Assembly (NCBI GenBank): GCA_033977485.1
Contig: CM066982.1
Location: 13,631,218-13,695,217 of the forward strand
Source of the DNA: Hydrangea macrophylla
Lineage: Eukaryota > Streptophyta > Magnoliopsida > Cornales > Hydrangeaceae
DNA: 64,000 nucleotides
Direction: 5' to 3'
Shown here: piece by piece, positions 32,717 to 43,059 of the stretch
How positions within the stretch are numbered: position 1 is the first letter of the stretch
How the letters are laid out: every line of letters starts with the position of its first letter
Translations under genes and position numbers: made by a program
Notes under the pieces: model-generated
What the model saw: only the letters and a program-made list of their open reading frames with translations
Told to the model about the DNA's origin: nothing
The model's database searches: none

Positions 32717-32871
32717 ACGAAAATTCTCCAGAGAGGGCGCCCTCTCTTTAATAAAGAGAGGGCCTCTGTTATGACTGTCGAATCGTGTTTAAAAATTGGA
32801 TCTGACGGCCAAAACAGATGCCATCTCTTTAATAAAGAGAGGGAGTCCTCTTTAGAGCCTGACTGATATAT
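32717..32871. mobile_element. MITE of the CTCTTTAATAAAGAGAG family
   Basis: Ends ATTCTCCAGAGAGGGCGCC and AGTCCTCTTTAGAGCC enclose two TCTCTTTAATAAAGAGAGGG blocks and complementary CGTGTTTAAAAATTGGATC-type tracts. It lies in a TA-rich site. A close relative is at 61647-61822. Confidence 0.75.
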
Positions 32872-33092
32872 ATTATATATAAGTTCATCTCATTTCATCA
32901 AGTGGCATGCGAAAAATTTCATCTTTTTCCAAATGCACCATACACAAATTTCTTGTTTGGATTGGTCAAAACCCTGAAATGGCCTATGATCAATGAGAGG
33001 CTAACCGATACTCATTAGAACCTGGAGAAATTATATACATGCCTTGTTTTGTTAGGTGTCGTTTCTAAGGAGACGAACCATCTAAATCCATC

Positions 33093-33444
33093 TCCTTAAC
33101 CAGAATTTGTTTCATATATTTAAATCATGAATGACCCTGCCTAGGAGGCTTATGTACTTGCCTTACTAAGATTCTGATATTATCTTGAAAGTTGATGAGA
33201 TAAAGTAAAATGGTAGTATGGACACATTTGGCCCCCGAGCAGAGTTTTCATCTTTTGTATTGCTGATTCGTAAGAAAAACACGGAGATGAAAACTCTGCT
33301 GGGGGGCCAAATGTGTCCATACAACCATTTTACTTTATCTCATCAACTTTCAAGATAATATCAGAATCTTAGTAAGGCAAGTACATAAGCCTCCTAGGCA
33401 GGGTTATTCATGATTTAAATATATGAAACAAATTCTGATTAAGG
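33093..33444. repeat. Near-perfect inverted duplication, 160-bp arms
   Basis: The arm 33093-33253 is repeated in reverse complement at 33285-33444 with a 31-bp spacer. I counted about four mismatches over the arms. A transcript in either direction would fold into a long, almost fully paired hairpin. I see no terminal motif or target duplication typical of a known MITE group. A recent inverted duplication or hairpin small-RNA locus is possible. Confidence 0.85.
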
Positions 33445-34107
33445 ATTGACTTAATATCTGCATTACATAGCCTGTTATAGTTTTGCTGTGCAGTGCCTTA
33501 TTTAAGTTTTAGTGCTACGAAATGGAAACTTCCCTAGCCTCAGTTTGGCTTCATAGATATAGTGAGGGAAAAGAAAATAAAACATAAGAGGAAACCTTTT
33601 CCTTGGTTTGGTTAATAAGGAAGACGATGAGGAAAAGAGTATTAAGACGAGAATAAATAAATACATATTAAATTCTGCGAGTCAATTCCCTTCCTTTTTT
33701 CTTGCTTTACAATTCTATTTTGAAATTTTTTTTATTTTAAAGGTGTTTAAGCATGAAGAAAGCACGAGAAATTACAAGCGAACTAGTTTTCCTCTCCCTT
33801 TTCTCTTCTGTCAGTAAATCCATGAACCAAACGGAGCCTAAGAATAACAATTCTCTTAAGAAAACCATAACGAAAAAGAAAAAAAAAGTGAAAATATGTG
33901 AGTAACTTCAATTCTTGTTTTCTTGAGTTTCTAATATATCCCTAGTGCCAATTAAGCATGGAGTAAAACACTAGGGAAAACATTAGAAAAATTATTTCCT
34001 TCTCTAAACCCTCAGAGCAAACAGAGCCTAAAATCATTCCATTTAGCATGTTCCATATAACACTCAAATGTTTCATGATCTTCTGATTTTTCATTCTGAA
34101 GCACAAA
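33445..34107. other. Intergenic region upstream of the RraA-like gene
   Basis: AT-rich and without a recognised ORF. The GTTTTCTTGAG/CTCAGAG words near 33918-34020 recall weak inverted repeats. It presumably includes the promoter and possibly a non-coding first exon of the downstream gene, neither of which I can place. Confidence 0.4.
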
Positions 34108-34137
34108 ATGATCCTTCTCTTGAAGTTTGTAGATAAA

Positions 34138-34638
34138 ATGGCTTTGGTAACGACTGCTGAAGTTTGTGATGCTAACCCACAACTCATAGTGAGCGGGGAT
34201 CTCCGAGCACTCCAACCAATTTTCCAGATATACGGCCGGCGCCAAGTCTTCTCAGGGCCAGTCGTTACGCTCAAAGTGTTCGAAGACAATGTCTTGGTCC
34301 GCGAATTTCTCGAGGAGAAAGGTAACGGAAGAGTTCTTGTCGTTGATGGGGGTGGAAGTTTGAGGTGTGCTATATTGGGAGGTAATCCTGTGGTCCAAGC
34401 TCAGAACAATGGTTGGGCGGGTATAGTGGTTAATGGGTGTATTAGAGATGTTGATGAAATCAACGGCTGTGATATTAGTGTGAGAGCGCTCGCTTCTCAT
34501 CCGATCAAAGCCAACAAGAAGGGGATCGGAGAGAAACATGTTCCGATAACCATTGGTGCGACCATAATTTCTGATGGGGAGTGGCTTTATGCTGATACTG
34601 ATGGGATTTTAATTTCCAGATCTGAGTTAGCTGTTTAA
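34138..34638 (+). CDS. RraA-like protein, putative 4-hydroxy-4-methyl-2-oxoglutarate aldolase (166 aa)
   Basis: The start MALVTTAEVCDANPQLI is the canonical plant RraA-like N-terminus, so I use ATG 34138 rather than the in-frame ATG at 34108. The family core is present: VVDGGGSLRCAILGGN, GWAGIVVNGCIRDVDEI (the G-x-I-R-D active-site motif) and the HPIKANKKGIGE stretch. Plant members are named for bacterial RraA, an RNase E inhibitor, but the proteins fit divalent-metal class II aldolases that cleave HMG or oxaloacetate-like substrates; the plant role is uncertain. The length matches the family. The coding region is one exon. TTTGTAG directly before ATAAAATGG resembles a splice acceptor, so a 5'-UTR intron is likely. 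Confidence 0.93.
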   Translation: MALVTTAEVCDANPQLIVSGDLRALQPIFQIYGRRQVFSGPVVTLKVFEDNVLVREFLEEKGNGRVLVVDGGGSLRCAILGGNPVVQAQNNGWAGIVVNGCIRDVDEINGCDISVRALASHPIKANKKGIGEKHVPITIGATIISDGEWLYADTDGILISRSELAV

Positions 34639-35994
34639 GCAAAGCATTTAATTGGATGGCTGTATTTGCAGAGCAATCTTTAATGGGGTATAAGGTACAC
34701 TGCAATGCTTTATATGTTTTTAAGTTATCTATTCAATGGAACTTCTTACAAACTCTGTACTACTATGTGAATCAGTGATAATGAAATTGTGTTGGTTGTT
34801 ATGAGTTAATTGATGCCATTTCAGTTTGAGGCTGTTTGGCCAAAACTTTTAGAGTTCAAGAGTGTGTGTGTGTGTGGAACTTCAAAAACCAAAATAAAAT
34901 GCAAACCAATTCCATCGCAAAAGAAGAAAAAAAAAATTGCGAGTCAGTCAAAGATAAGGGTTTTTTTTTTTTGTGTGTGTGCGATTGAATCGCAAAAGCA
35001 CAAGTAGTTGCCAAACACCCCTTTGTATGCCAGTTATTGCAGAGAAAATTCCACTCTTTGGAAATCCTCTTGCAGATCATTTGTCCATCAGAAAAATGAA
35101 CAACAATGTCAAGGGCACTAATAAATTTCATTAACGCTCACACTCATAGCGTTAATGAAATTTGTTAGTGCCCCTAATATTACTCAAAAATGAAATCACT
35201 AAACCCACAACCATCATTTAAAGGCTTAATACCCATCAGTTGTTGTAACTGAATGACTCAGTTTACTGTTTATCAACTTTAAATGAGTCACAACTTCTGG
35301 CTTGTATCATATCCACGTTTAACTGACTCCATTTTTTTTTTTTTTTTTAAATCAGAGTTCATTCATTGCCTGAAACAGAATAACCTGAAGGTTCTTGATT
35401 TGAAGTAAAAATATGGTAAACCCTTTCACTTGATCATTTACCATCAATTTCTCTGTTACTCAACCCTGTGTTGAGTTTGGTGAAAGGTTATTGTATAGGC
35501 GTAGCTCTAACAAAAAAGATCACTTTAGTAAAAAGTCTCTGCGCTTAGTAAAAAGTCCATGCACTTATATATGTACAGTGTACTTATAATATCCTTTAAA
35601 TTACTTTTGTAAAATTTTACAAATTCACAAAAGTGTATGCAAACACGGACTTTTCATAAAATTACAAATTTTTAATATCCTTTAAACTTTTAAGTTCAGA
35701 ACCAGACACTTGACTCTAATTATTCCAAAAAAAAAAAAAAAGCATTTCAAAAAATTTATCCAAAACACAATCTTTTAAGTTCTATTTTTTCACATGTTAT
35801 TTTGTCTTTAGACTTTCTTTTCAAAGTTTAAATTCTGTTATACGGACATGTTATCATAATTTCAAGTTCGTTTTGATACAATTGCATATCTTTATACATA
35901 CATAGTCTGCACTCTACAAAGAACTTGAACAAACACACTGAATTTCCGCCCATCTACAATTGCAAACATCCCAAGAAGCTCTTTACACTTCCTA
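34639..35994. other. Convergent intergenic region between RraA-like and seipin genes
   Basis: It holds the 3' UTR of the RraA-like gene, a GT repeat near 34864-34877, the short palindrome at 35112-35175 and AT-rich DNA. The flanking genes are convergent. No further gene is seen. Confidence 0.5.
35112..35175. repeat. Short near-perfect palindrome
   Basis: The arm AGGGCACTAATAAATTTCAT continues to AACGCT and is mirrored by AGCGTTAATGAAATTTGTTA through GTGCCCCT around a 9-base centre. It is the size of a minimal MITE or a terminator-like hairpin. Confidence 0.7.
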
Positions 35995-38900
35995 TTAATT
36001 CGAACCTCCGAAACAAACCGATCCTGAATCACCATTATCTTCTTCTTCAACAACAGTACTAGTGTCATCTCTAGTAAAGAAACTCCCATCTTCTCTAGTG
36101 ACGCTCATACTCGAAGCAGACGATCCACCAGCCTCCGGTAAACCCCCATGTAAAAGCATTGCCTTTCTCTTCCTTCTACTCTCTTGCCATCTTCTCAAAG
36201 ACTCCGAACCCTCTCCTTCTCTCTCATCTCTAATTCTTGGCTGCGGCTCTTTTATTACCCTCCTTGCCGATTCTCTCTCATCTCTAAATCTTGCTGGTAG
36301 TGTCGGTAAAACGAGAGGCTTAAAGCAACAAACAAGAATTATAAGGAGCAGTATGTATATATACAAAGATGTCCAAACATAGAATGTCCATTTCCAATTA
36401 CGCACGACTTGTTTGTTCCAAGGGAGGTGAGAGTTCAAGAGAATTTGGGATTCGTATAATTGGGGAACAGAGAGAGTACCGGCTCGGGGAATCATGGTTA
36501 TTCTTATGCCTTTTGTTCTCGGATACCGTTCCTTGTGGCTCAACATAGGTATAGTTAGTTTTTGGGTTTCTGAAGTGATTCCTAGTAACAAGGGTATACC
36601 CATGAGAAATGTTCGCATGAGTCGGATCGGAAGGCTTCTAAACCGCAACATACATGGATGGCTTGCTTTCAGTATTACGTCGCCGTTTGTGGATATCAGT
36701 TCCGCCTTCAACTGAGAGAACAAATCCATAAATAACAAGTATGCAACACATATATTAAAGTTCATTTTGTTTGCTTTATAGACAATCCTCAAATCTTTTT
36801 TTTAAAGACGTTGGATCTCTCCAAGATCGGGCGAGAAGCTATTGATTGGTCTGGGACCACCACGTCGCCGGAGCAGTAGGAGAGTTCCATGTGTGCCAAA
36901 AAGTTTGCTAATTACTTTGTTAGTACAATTATTAAAAAAAAAAAAACTCACACAACAAACGAGATTAGAAAGCTGTCATTTTTGTTTTTTTGGTGGACAT
37001 GACTCTTTTCCATTGGTCTGGACCAGTCAATAATTTCTCTGGGCCAAGGAGTCAAACCCAAAAAGTCCGGGTTCAAGGTTCGTCCCACGCAAGTCAAATT
37101 CCAGCTAGGATATTTGATGAGATAAAATTTTCCCAGCTATTACAATAGAAAAATTGGCAACTATATAGTGACCAGAGAGTACTAATTCAAAAGGTGAAAA
37201 TACATAATCTTTTCAAAGTAGAGATGAAATGGTCGTTTGATCAAGGAAAGGTGGGTTCAAGAAAGGAGAAATTTTTGGGCACCCTCAAGGTATCATATGG
37301 CATGTCATTTGGTACCCCATACTCAATAGAAGCGCGCCAAACAATGGAATCTATCACAAAAAATTTAAATGTCTTAACAATCTTGTGTGACGCTACCTCA
37401 TAGGTATGGAACACCACACATGCACTACCTTGAGGGTACACAAAAACTTCTCTCAAGAAAGGGTTTAAATACTCGCAAAGCTGCTAAGTTTACACATAAC
37501 AGAAACGCCTGTAAATTTTTGTAAATTAATTTGACAACATATGGATACGGAAGCCATGTAAGCTATTGGAATTGATTAATTTGTTTTATTATATAGTTAC
37601 CAAATCACTGAAAAACACATCAACAAAGCAAAACAACAATCACAATACTCTTCCAAAATGAATTCCTTCCCCACTCCCCCCTCCTCTCTCTCTCTCTCTC
37701 TCATTACAATATCTAGAAAAAAAATGCCTAAAAATGAAAATACAAGGGAAAGATTGATCAACCAATTCTTAAATGGACATAGTGAAGGAAAGAAAAGGAA
37801 AACAAATAAAACATTTTTTCTTTCAGTTACCAAGGAAATAGTGAAAAAATAGAAATGAGAACAACATATAGTAATTTTAAATTGGCAGTTGCTAATGCCA
37901 AAACAGCTTTGTTTTCTTTTGATTGAATGGACAAAAATGCCCTTCTTCCGACCCATTGGCTATTTTGACTAAGAAGGGCATTTTTGTCTATTCAATCAAA
38001 AGAAAACAATGCTGCTTTGGCATTAGCAAAAGTTGCTTTGGCATTCTTTAAATTTTGTAAGTTACATAAGAAGGTTTTAAAATTTCTATGTTTTGCTAGT
38101 TTTCGGCGATTTAATTATCAGTTCGTTAGGAACAACTAAGATTTCTGATTAGAGAAGCATTATGCACGAATATTAAGTGAACTTTTCACTTAACAAATTA
38201 AAAATCAAATTAGACTTTAAATTTCAAACTCTTAGCAGTTGATTCCGGAGATCTTCGCCTAAAGATGTACTTTTCACATTATTTAAAGATGATGAAAAAC
38301 AAGAAACTACAAAGGAACTAATTTTCATTTCCATTTCCTTTTCAAAACCCCTGATTGGGAATATCTAAAGTAAGATTTGGTTTAATCTACGTCCACTTTT
38401 TTTTTTTTCCGTGAGAACCAAGTAGGTTTGACATAGAATTAAATTGTTTTAAAAAGTTTATTAGATTAGGCACGAACTCTTATTTAAAATAGGTAAAAAA
38501 AAAAAAATAGACACCCACAAACTAAGTTCTCACAAGAATCAAATAAAAATAAGACTAGTTGGACTGAACTGAACCAGTGTTTTAGGCTTTTCCAAACATG
38601 CCCTTTTTGAATTAAAAATAAATGTATATGTACCTGAAAAACTCCAATGTCTCTGTTATAATCAGATTCAGGCATCAAAAGAACCAAAGATACATAAAAT
38701 GTGTGCCCAACTGGCACACCCATCTTCTTCTTTTTGCTATACCATCCAAACCCACCACCACCACCACCATTAAATGAGAAAACAGCTGTTGGATTAATCT
38801 CAGAGTAATCAAAGTACAATCTCTCTCTAAGAAACACAGGCTCTTCAACCCACATTTGAACCAACACAACCGCCAATGCAATTGCCAAAACCATCAATAT

Positions 38901-39233
38901 CATTAATACTATACACATATATATAGCACCCAGACACCCAAACACTAATTTCTTCATCAAGATGATGCTTTCATGAGCTACCTTAGAGGGAACTTTTCGG
39001 GCGGCGTGGACAGCCGATTGGACGGTTTCTTTGGTCTCCTCGGCACGGCGGTAGGAATCGGAGAGGAGGGAGAATAGAGAGAGAAAGGGGGATGTGAGAG
39101 AGACAAGGCAGTTGTAGATGATGTCTGCTTGAATGGACAAGAGTTTTGTGAACCATGTGGTTGGGTTTGGGATGGGGAGTTTGAAGTTGAGGTTGTCCTC
39201 CACCTCCAGTACCTCTTCCTCTTCTTCAGTCAT
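35995..39233 (-). CDS. SEIPIN1-like lipid-droplet biogenesis protein (438 aa)
   Basis: Seipin is an ER membrane protein that organises lipid-droplet budding. Two coding exons on the minus strand: 39233-38634 (200 codons) and 36711-35995, joined in phase across a 1922-bp GT-AG intron (exon 1 ends GVFQ, exon 2 starts LKAEL). The topology is typical: acidic N-terminus, an amphipathic hydrophobic segment near 41-58, TM1 at about 97-127, a luminal domain with VSLVLLMPESDYNRDIGVFQ and ISTNGDVILKASHPCMLRFR, TM2 at about 308-331 and an Arg-rich, acidic-ended C-terminal tail. A six-Gly run followed by KKKK (156-170) precedes the luminal core. Overall it is closest in memory to plant SEIPIN1 rather than to the N-terminally extended SEIPIN2/3, but it is longer than Arabidopsis SEIPIN1 because of the C-terminal tail. 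Confidence 0.93.
37271..37447. mobile_element. MITE in the seipin intron (GGCACCCTCAAGGTA ends)
   Basis: TTTTTGGGCACCCTCAAGGTA on the left is mirrored by TACCTTGAGGGTACACAAAAA on the right, with inner CATATGGCATG/CATGC words. It lies in the intron and does not touch the splice sites. Confidence 0.65.
37886..38035. mobile_element. Palindromic MITE in the seipin intron
   Basis: CAGTTGCTAATGCCAAAACAGC and TGATTGAATGGACAAAAATG on the left are mirrored on the right (CATTTTTGTCTATTCAATCA, GCTTTGGCATTAGCAAAAG). The arms are about 65 bp, separated by about 20 bp, so it would fold when the intron is transcribed. Confidence 0.7.
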
Positions 39234-39289
39234 GGAAGGTGGTGGTGGAGATCACCGGTGGTGGGTGGTTTGAGGTGAGATTCCAAGGT

Positions 39290-39320
<31 letters not shown>

Positions 39321-39448
39321 CTGGGTGCCTCACCCGACTCCACCTGTACATTATTTCTGCATGAGAAGAGTGAAGTGAGAAGTGGTGCCATTGCTTCCCA
39401 CGTGTATTGCTGCTGGTCATTACACAGTCAACCACTTAATAATTTTAG
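39234..39448 (-). promoter_or_regulatory. Upstream region of the seipin gene with a GA repeat
   Basis: The presumed leader and promoter contain a GA/CT repeat (39296-39319) just upstream of the start codon. I cannot place the TATA box or start site. Confidence 0.4.
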
Positions 39449-39635
39449 GGAAGTGCTTTTCACACATTCCAAATCACACCCCAAATCACACTATATACTT
39501 TAAATACATGTACTCTGTACTGTTTGAATTTTTCACACTTTTTTGTGCACCACTTACACAATACAGGATACATGTATTTAAAGCAAAGGTGTGGTTTGAG
39601 GTGTGATTTAGAGTGTGTGCCTAGCATTATTGATA
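39449..39635. mobile_element. MITE related to the 12757 element, upstream of seipin
   Basis: The inverted ends are ATTCCAAATCACACCCCAAAT and GGTGTGGTTTGAGGTGTGATT. The middle shares TGTGAAAAATTCAAACAG and GTGTAAGTGGTGCA (reverse complement) with 12757-12910. Confidence 0.65.
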
Positions 39636-40212
39636 ATTTTAGGACAACTTTTCGGTAAATTATTTTTTGGTACCATTTACTAGTAAAATTTTATGAGTAA
39701 TGTTATGATTTCTAAGTTGAAAGGGTGCAATATTTTTGCTCATTTAAATTTTGTTTATTTATTCTTTACCAAACTACCTCATTGGATGAGTATATATGTG
39801 TGATCCACCACTTTTCACCTAATGAGATACTTGGATGAGCAAAATATAGGTAAGCAAAATATAGGTGAGCAAAAATGCATTTAATTTGAAATACAGATAT
39901 TGTTTTCAAATTGTTTGTAGGTGTATTATGGTATGTGAAATCATTGGTCACTATCATGTGATATAATTGTTAAGCCACCTATTCAAGGGAGTATCACCCG
40001 TCACATATATGTGATTTGTATCATACATATCCCCTTCGTTAAACCGACGTTAGTGAGTCTAACAGATTTGTGCTGATGTCGTAACTTATTAGATTAAATG
40101 CCATAATTGTCCCTCCATCAAAATAAAACACAGCAGAAGTACAATCGTCAAGGCAATATATGCCTGGTTACAAAAAAGGTCTGGAAAGCAATAAAGATAA
40201 TTAAACTACAGT

Positions 40213-40407
40213 CTAGCCTAATCTCCAGTTGGCGTAAAGGTAGTCCTTGGCGTAGTAGTCCTCTTCTGCCTGACCTCTTCCGGGGTAGTCGTCCGCAGGG
40301 ACATCGTCACTGACATAGTAGTCCTCACCTGCAGGTCCTTCACCTGTATAGTCATGACCAGGGTGCACCGGAACATAGAAATGTTCAGCGGCATAAACGC
40401 CGTCAGC
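40213..40407 (-). other. Open frame rich in Tyr/Asp/Gly inside the antisense LTR
   Basis: From the codon after a TAA at 40408-40410 to a TAG at 40213-40215, 64 codons stay open without an ATG. They read as an acidic, tyrosine-rich peptide with EDYY, DDYP and EEDYYAKDYLYA repeats. The frame begins at the LTR anchor AAGCTGACGGCG. In the intact Tekay LTR the same frame after the same anchor stays open for 27 codons. It could be chance in a decaying codon-like repeat. No function is claimed. Confidence 0.3.
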
Positions 40408-40899
40408 TTAATGAAAGATGAGTGAATTAGATACTAACAGGGTATCAACTATTGAAGTTATTACCAGTTAAACACCATTAAATTCAATGAGGGTAACTCC
40501 TTTAATCATTCTGATGATCTGATTATTAACGTCTTACTCATTTTAGGACCGACAAAACATTATGATAGAAGAACAGACTTGACAGTAGTTCACTCTTAAA
40601 GATACACCATTGCTCTGTCCACTGCTTTTGAGAACGTATGCACAGCCCACCTCCACTGGCCCAATATTGTCCGCTTTGCAGTACTGGGCTCGCACACACG
40701 GCCTAGCCCACTCACGGCTTTGTTCCTGGCATTGGGCCTGAAAACCCAACCCAAAACGCGTTGTACCAGGAAGGTGCACAAGCCCTACATATATGGCACA
40801 TCACTGCCCCCTGCCCAGGCGATGTGGGACGCAATTCCCTGCTCCCCCAGTCGACTGGCGCACAGCCCGGTCGACCGCAAGAAACAGAGTCTCACACCA

Positions 40900-41060
40900 C
40901 CGCAGGTCATGGATACCACGTCAGTCCATCCCCAGCTTTTAAGAACATATGCACAGTCCACCGCAAGTCATGGATTCCACATCAGTCCATCCCCAGCTTT
41001 TAAGAACATATGCACAGTTCACCGCACTACAGGGATATAACACTTTAAGCAACAGTACAT
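40900..41060. repeat. Tandem repeat with AGCTTTTAAGAACATATGCAC
   Basis: Units of about 64 bp combining TCATGGATTCCAC, TCAGTCCATCCCCAGCTTT and TAAGAACATATGCACAGT occur about twice, with further degenerate copies at 40625 and 41230. It belongs to the antisense LTR. Confidence 0.65.
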
Positions 41061-41568
41061 CATTCTATGCCACGACTTAGCGACGTCTACCAGTGATCAC
41101 AGTCCACGGCAGTCGTAGACACCTTCGTCTGTCTACCGCTTTTCAGTACATTTGATTAGATCATCTGGCTATCTTAGGGTAAATGGTCCGGTCCACCGCA
41201 GTCGTAGACACCTTCGTCTGTCTGCCGCTTTTAAGAACATATGATCGACCAAAGCCCACCCACGCAAGATTCCCGGATCCTAACAAACCTACTTAAGTTC
41301 AACTCTAACATTGATACATGACAATCCCAATGTGGCCTGACTACTCTGAATGAAATTGACGTTAAGGATTCACAACTATTTTTATCTAACGTCACAACCA
41401 TTATCTATCAATCTCGTCGTTATTAAGATCCTATAACGCATTAACTCATTATCACATCTGTATTACAACAATATAGCATGCTGGGGGGTACTGAACAGTA
41501 GATAAACAACTAAATAGTTATAATATAAACTAAACAAGAATATCAACATTTTGTAACTACCAATCGAT

Positions 41569-41772
41569 TGGGACAGGGGTCCAATCGATTGGTATAAAAA
41601 AAATAGTAACAATCGATTGGTAAAAAGTCCAATCGATTGGATCACATGCCAATCGATTGCTAAAATTAGCAATCGATTGGGATATCAAAGATGGTAATTG
41701 ATTGGGAAAAGTGGCAATCGATTGGTATCTAAATGATGGCAATCGATTGGAAAAAGTGGCAATCGATTGAGA
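41569..41772. repeat. Array of the palindrome CAATCGATTG (first cluster)
   Basis: Ten sites occur in about 200 bp, nine of them exact CAATCGATTG (often CCAATCGATTGG) and one degenerate. The centre-to-centre spacing is irregular, about 15-40 bp. The spacers resemble each other only weakly (AAAAGTGGC, TATCTAAATGATGG). One exact copy of such a 10-mer is expected about once per megabase by chance. Confidence 0.9.
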
Positions 41773-42262
41773 CTTCGTCTTTTTCACAGTGAAGACAGTC
41801 CAACAACATTTAAATGGAAAAACATGATTTAAACATCTTCTATCCATCTAAACAAATCCTAATATCAATATATTGATACTCAGTGAGTTTAAAACTCACC
41901 TTAGATCACAAGGGGGTGTTTGGGAATGTGTATTTGAAGCTTAGAGCTTTAATGGCCTGTCTCTCTCCTCTGTCAGTCTCTTCTCTCTTCTTCTTTTCCT
42001 TTCTTCTTTCTTCTTCTTCTTCTTCTCCTGGCCTTCTTCTTTTGCTCCTTCAATCCATGTGAGTGTGTGTAAGTGTATATATATGTGTGTATATAGATAT
42101 ATATATTAGGGTATATATATATAAAACACACACACAGCTTTCCCTCTCACTCTCTCTGATTTATGGAAACAGAAATACGCATAAAATGGGCTAGTATATA
42201 TAGAGGGATTAGTGTTCACGTGGCCTTTCCCCAGCCAAGGCAAGAGAATATGCCCAGCTGCT

Positions 42263-42384
42263 GCCAATCGATTGGCATAAATGGCAATCAATTGGTATTA
42301 GGTATAAATGCTCCAATCGATTGATAAAAGTGGCAGTCGATTAGTATTGACAATCGATTGGTAAACTTGCTAATCGATTGGTAT
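42263..42384. repeat. Array of the palindrome CAATCGATTG (second cluster)
   Basis: Six sites occur in 120 bp: three exact, plus CAATCAATTG, CAGTCGATTA and TAATCGATTG. The cluster is about 500 bp from the first one, inside the same antisense LTR and nearer its start. Confidence 0.85.
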
Positions 42385-42482
42385 CCAAATTTACCGAAGG
42401 TAAGGGAAAACTCATACAAGTATTACAAAAAGCATACAAAGTCTTACTCATATAATATAATACAAAAATACAGGGTATTACA

Positions 42483-43059
42483 TTTTTGCTCACTCCTTTT
42501 ACTAAATAGTTTTTCATGTAATAAAAAAAATAAATGATCTAAAAAGCTCGAGGCCCGAGCCCTAAGCCCATACTCCTAGGGCCTTTGGGCGGGCTTAGGG
42601 TCCTCAATTCCCCGCCCCCTGCCCGGCCAACGTCTCCAAGGTCGTCAATGGCACACCCAAGCCCCAGCATGCCCACCACCAATCGGGTTGGCCGGGCCAT
42701 TTTTCCATGCCTAGTACTATATGCACAGTATAATAATAAACTTATTAATTCACCTTTTTTGCCCCTCGTCATTTTCTTCCCTCCAGCATGTGTAACCCAA
42801 CTCAATAAAATAAACATCTATTAGCTACGTATATAAGAGAAAGTCAAAACTTTTCTTTACTATGTGATATAGTATTTTAACTTTTGAGTCAATCTATTTA
42901 CACCCACCTATTTTTCTCTCTATACCTGTTTACTTTTTACACTCTCCACTTCAATTTAAAACATAAAATTTTGCTTTCTGTACCCACCCTTATTCCAAAA
43001 TTACCCAAACATTCATCTCTCTACACTCAGCAACTTTCTTCTGCCAATCGTACACCCAC
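42483..43059. other. Short spacer between LTR remnants
   Basis: This includes a GC-rich patch (42545-42700: GAGGCCCGAGCCC, GGCCGGGCCA) that resembles the low-complexity hAT interiors elsewhere but without clear ends, followed by AT-rich DNA. No gene is seen. Confidence 0.45.

Larger units (their letters stand above)
40000..42482 (-). repeat. Antisense Tekay-like LTR (solo or remnant)
   Basis: On the minus strand it starts at 42482 with TGTAATACCCTGTATTTTTG, close to the intact element's TGTAACGCCCTGTATTTTTT. It shares the TTTCATTAAGCTGACGGCGTT anchor (near 40400) with the intact LTR's TTTCATAAGCTGACGGCGTT. Both lie at similar relative positions and are followed by an ACGTCGG motif near the LTR end. 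It contains two CAATCGATTG arrays, a CCCAATATTGTCCGCTTTG block (40660-40678) and AACATATGCACAG tandem repeats (40900-41025). No gag-pol lies next to it. The left border near 40000 is approximate. Confidence 0.6.

Noticed and set aside
35995..36792. Using ATG 36792 as a separate 265-aa gene
   Set aside because: Its first 27 codons are intron. A GT-AG junction at 38633/36712 joins the rest in phase to the N-terminal exon at 38634-39233 to give a full seipin.
41569..42384. CRISPR-like array (short palindromic repeats with spacers of similar size)
   Set aside because: The repeats are only 10 bp, the spacing is irregular, there are no cas genes, and the context is a plant LTR.
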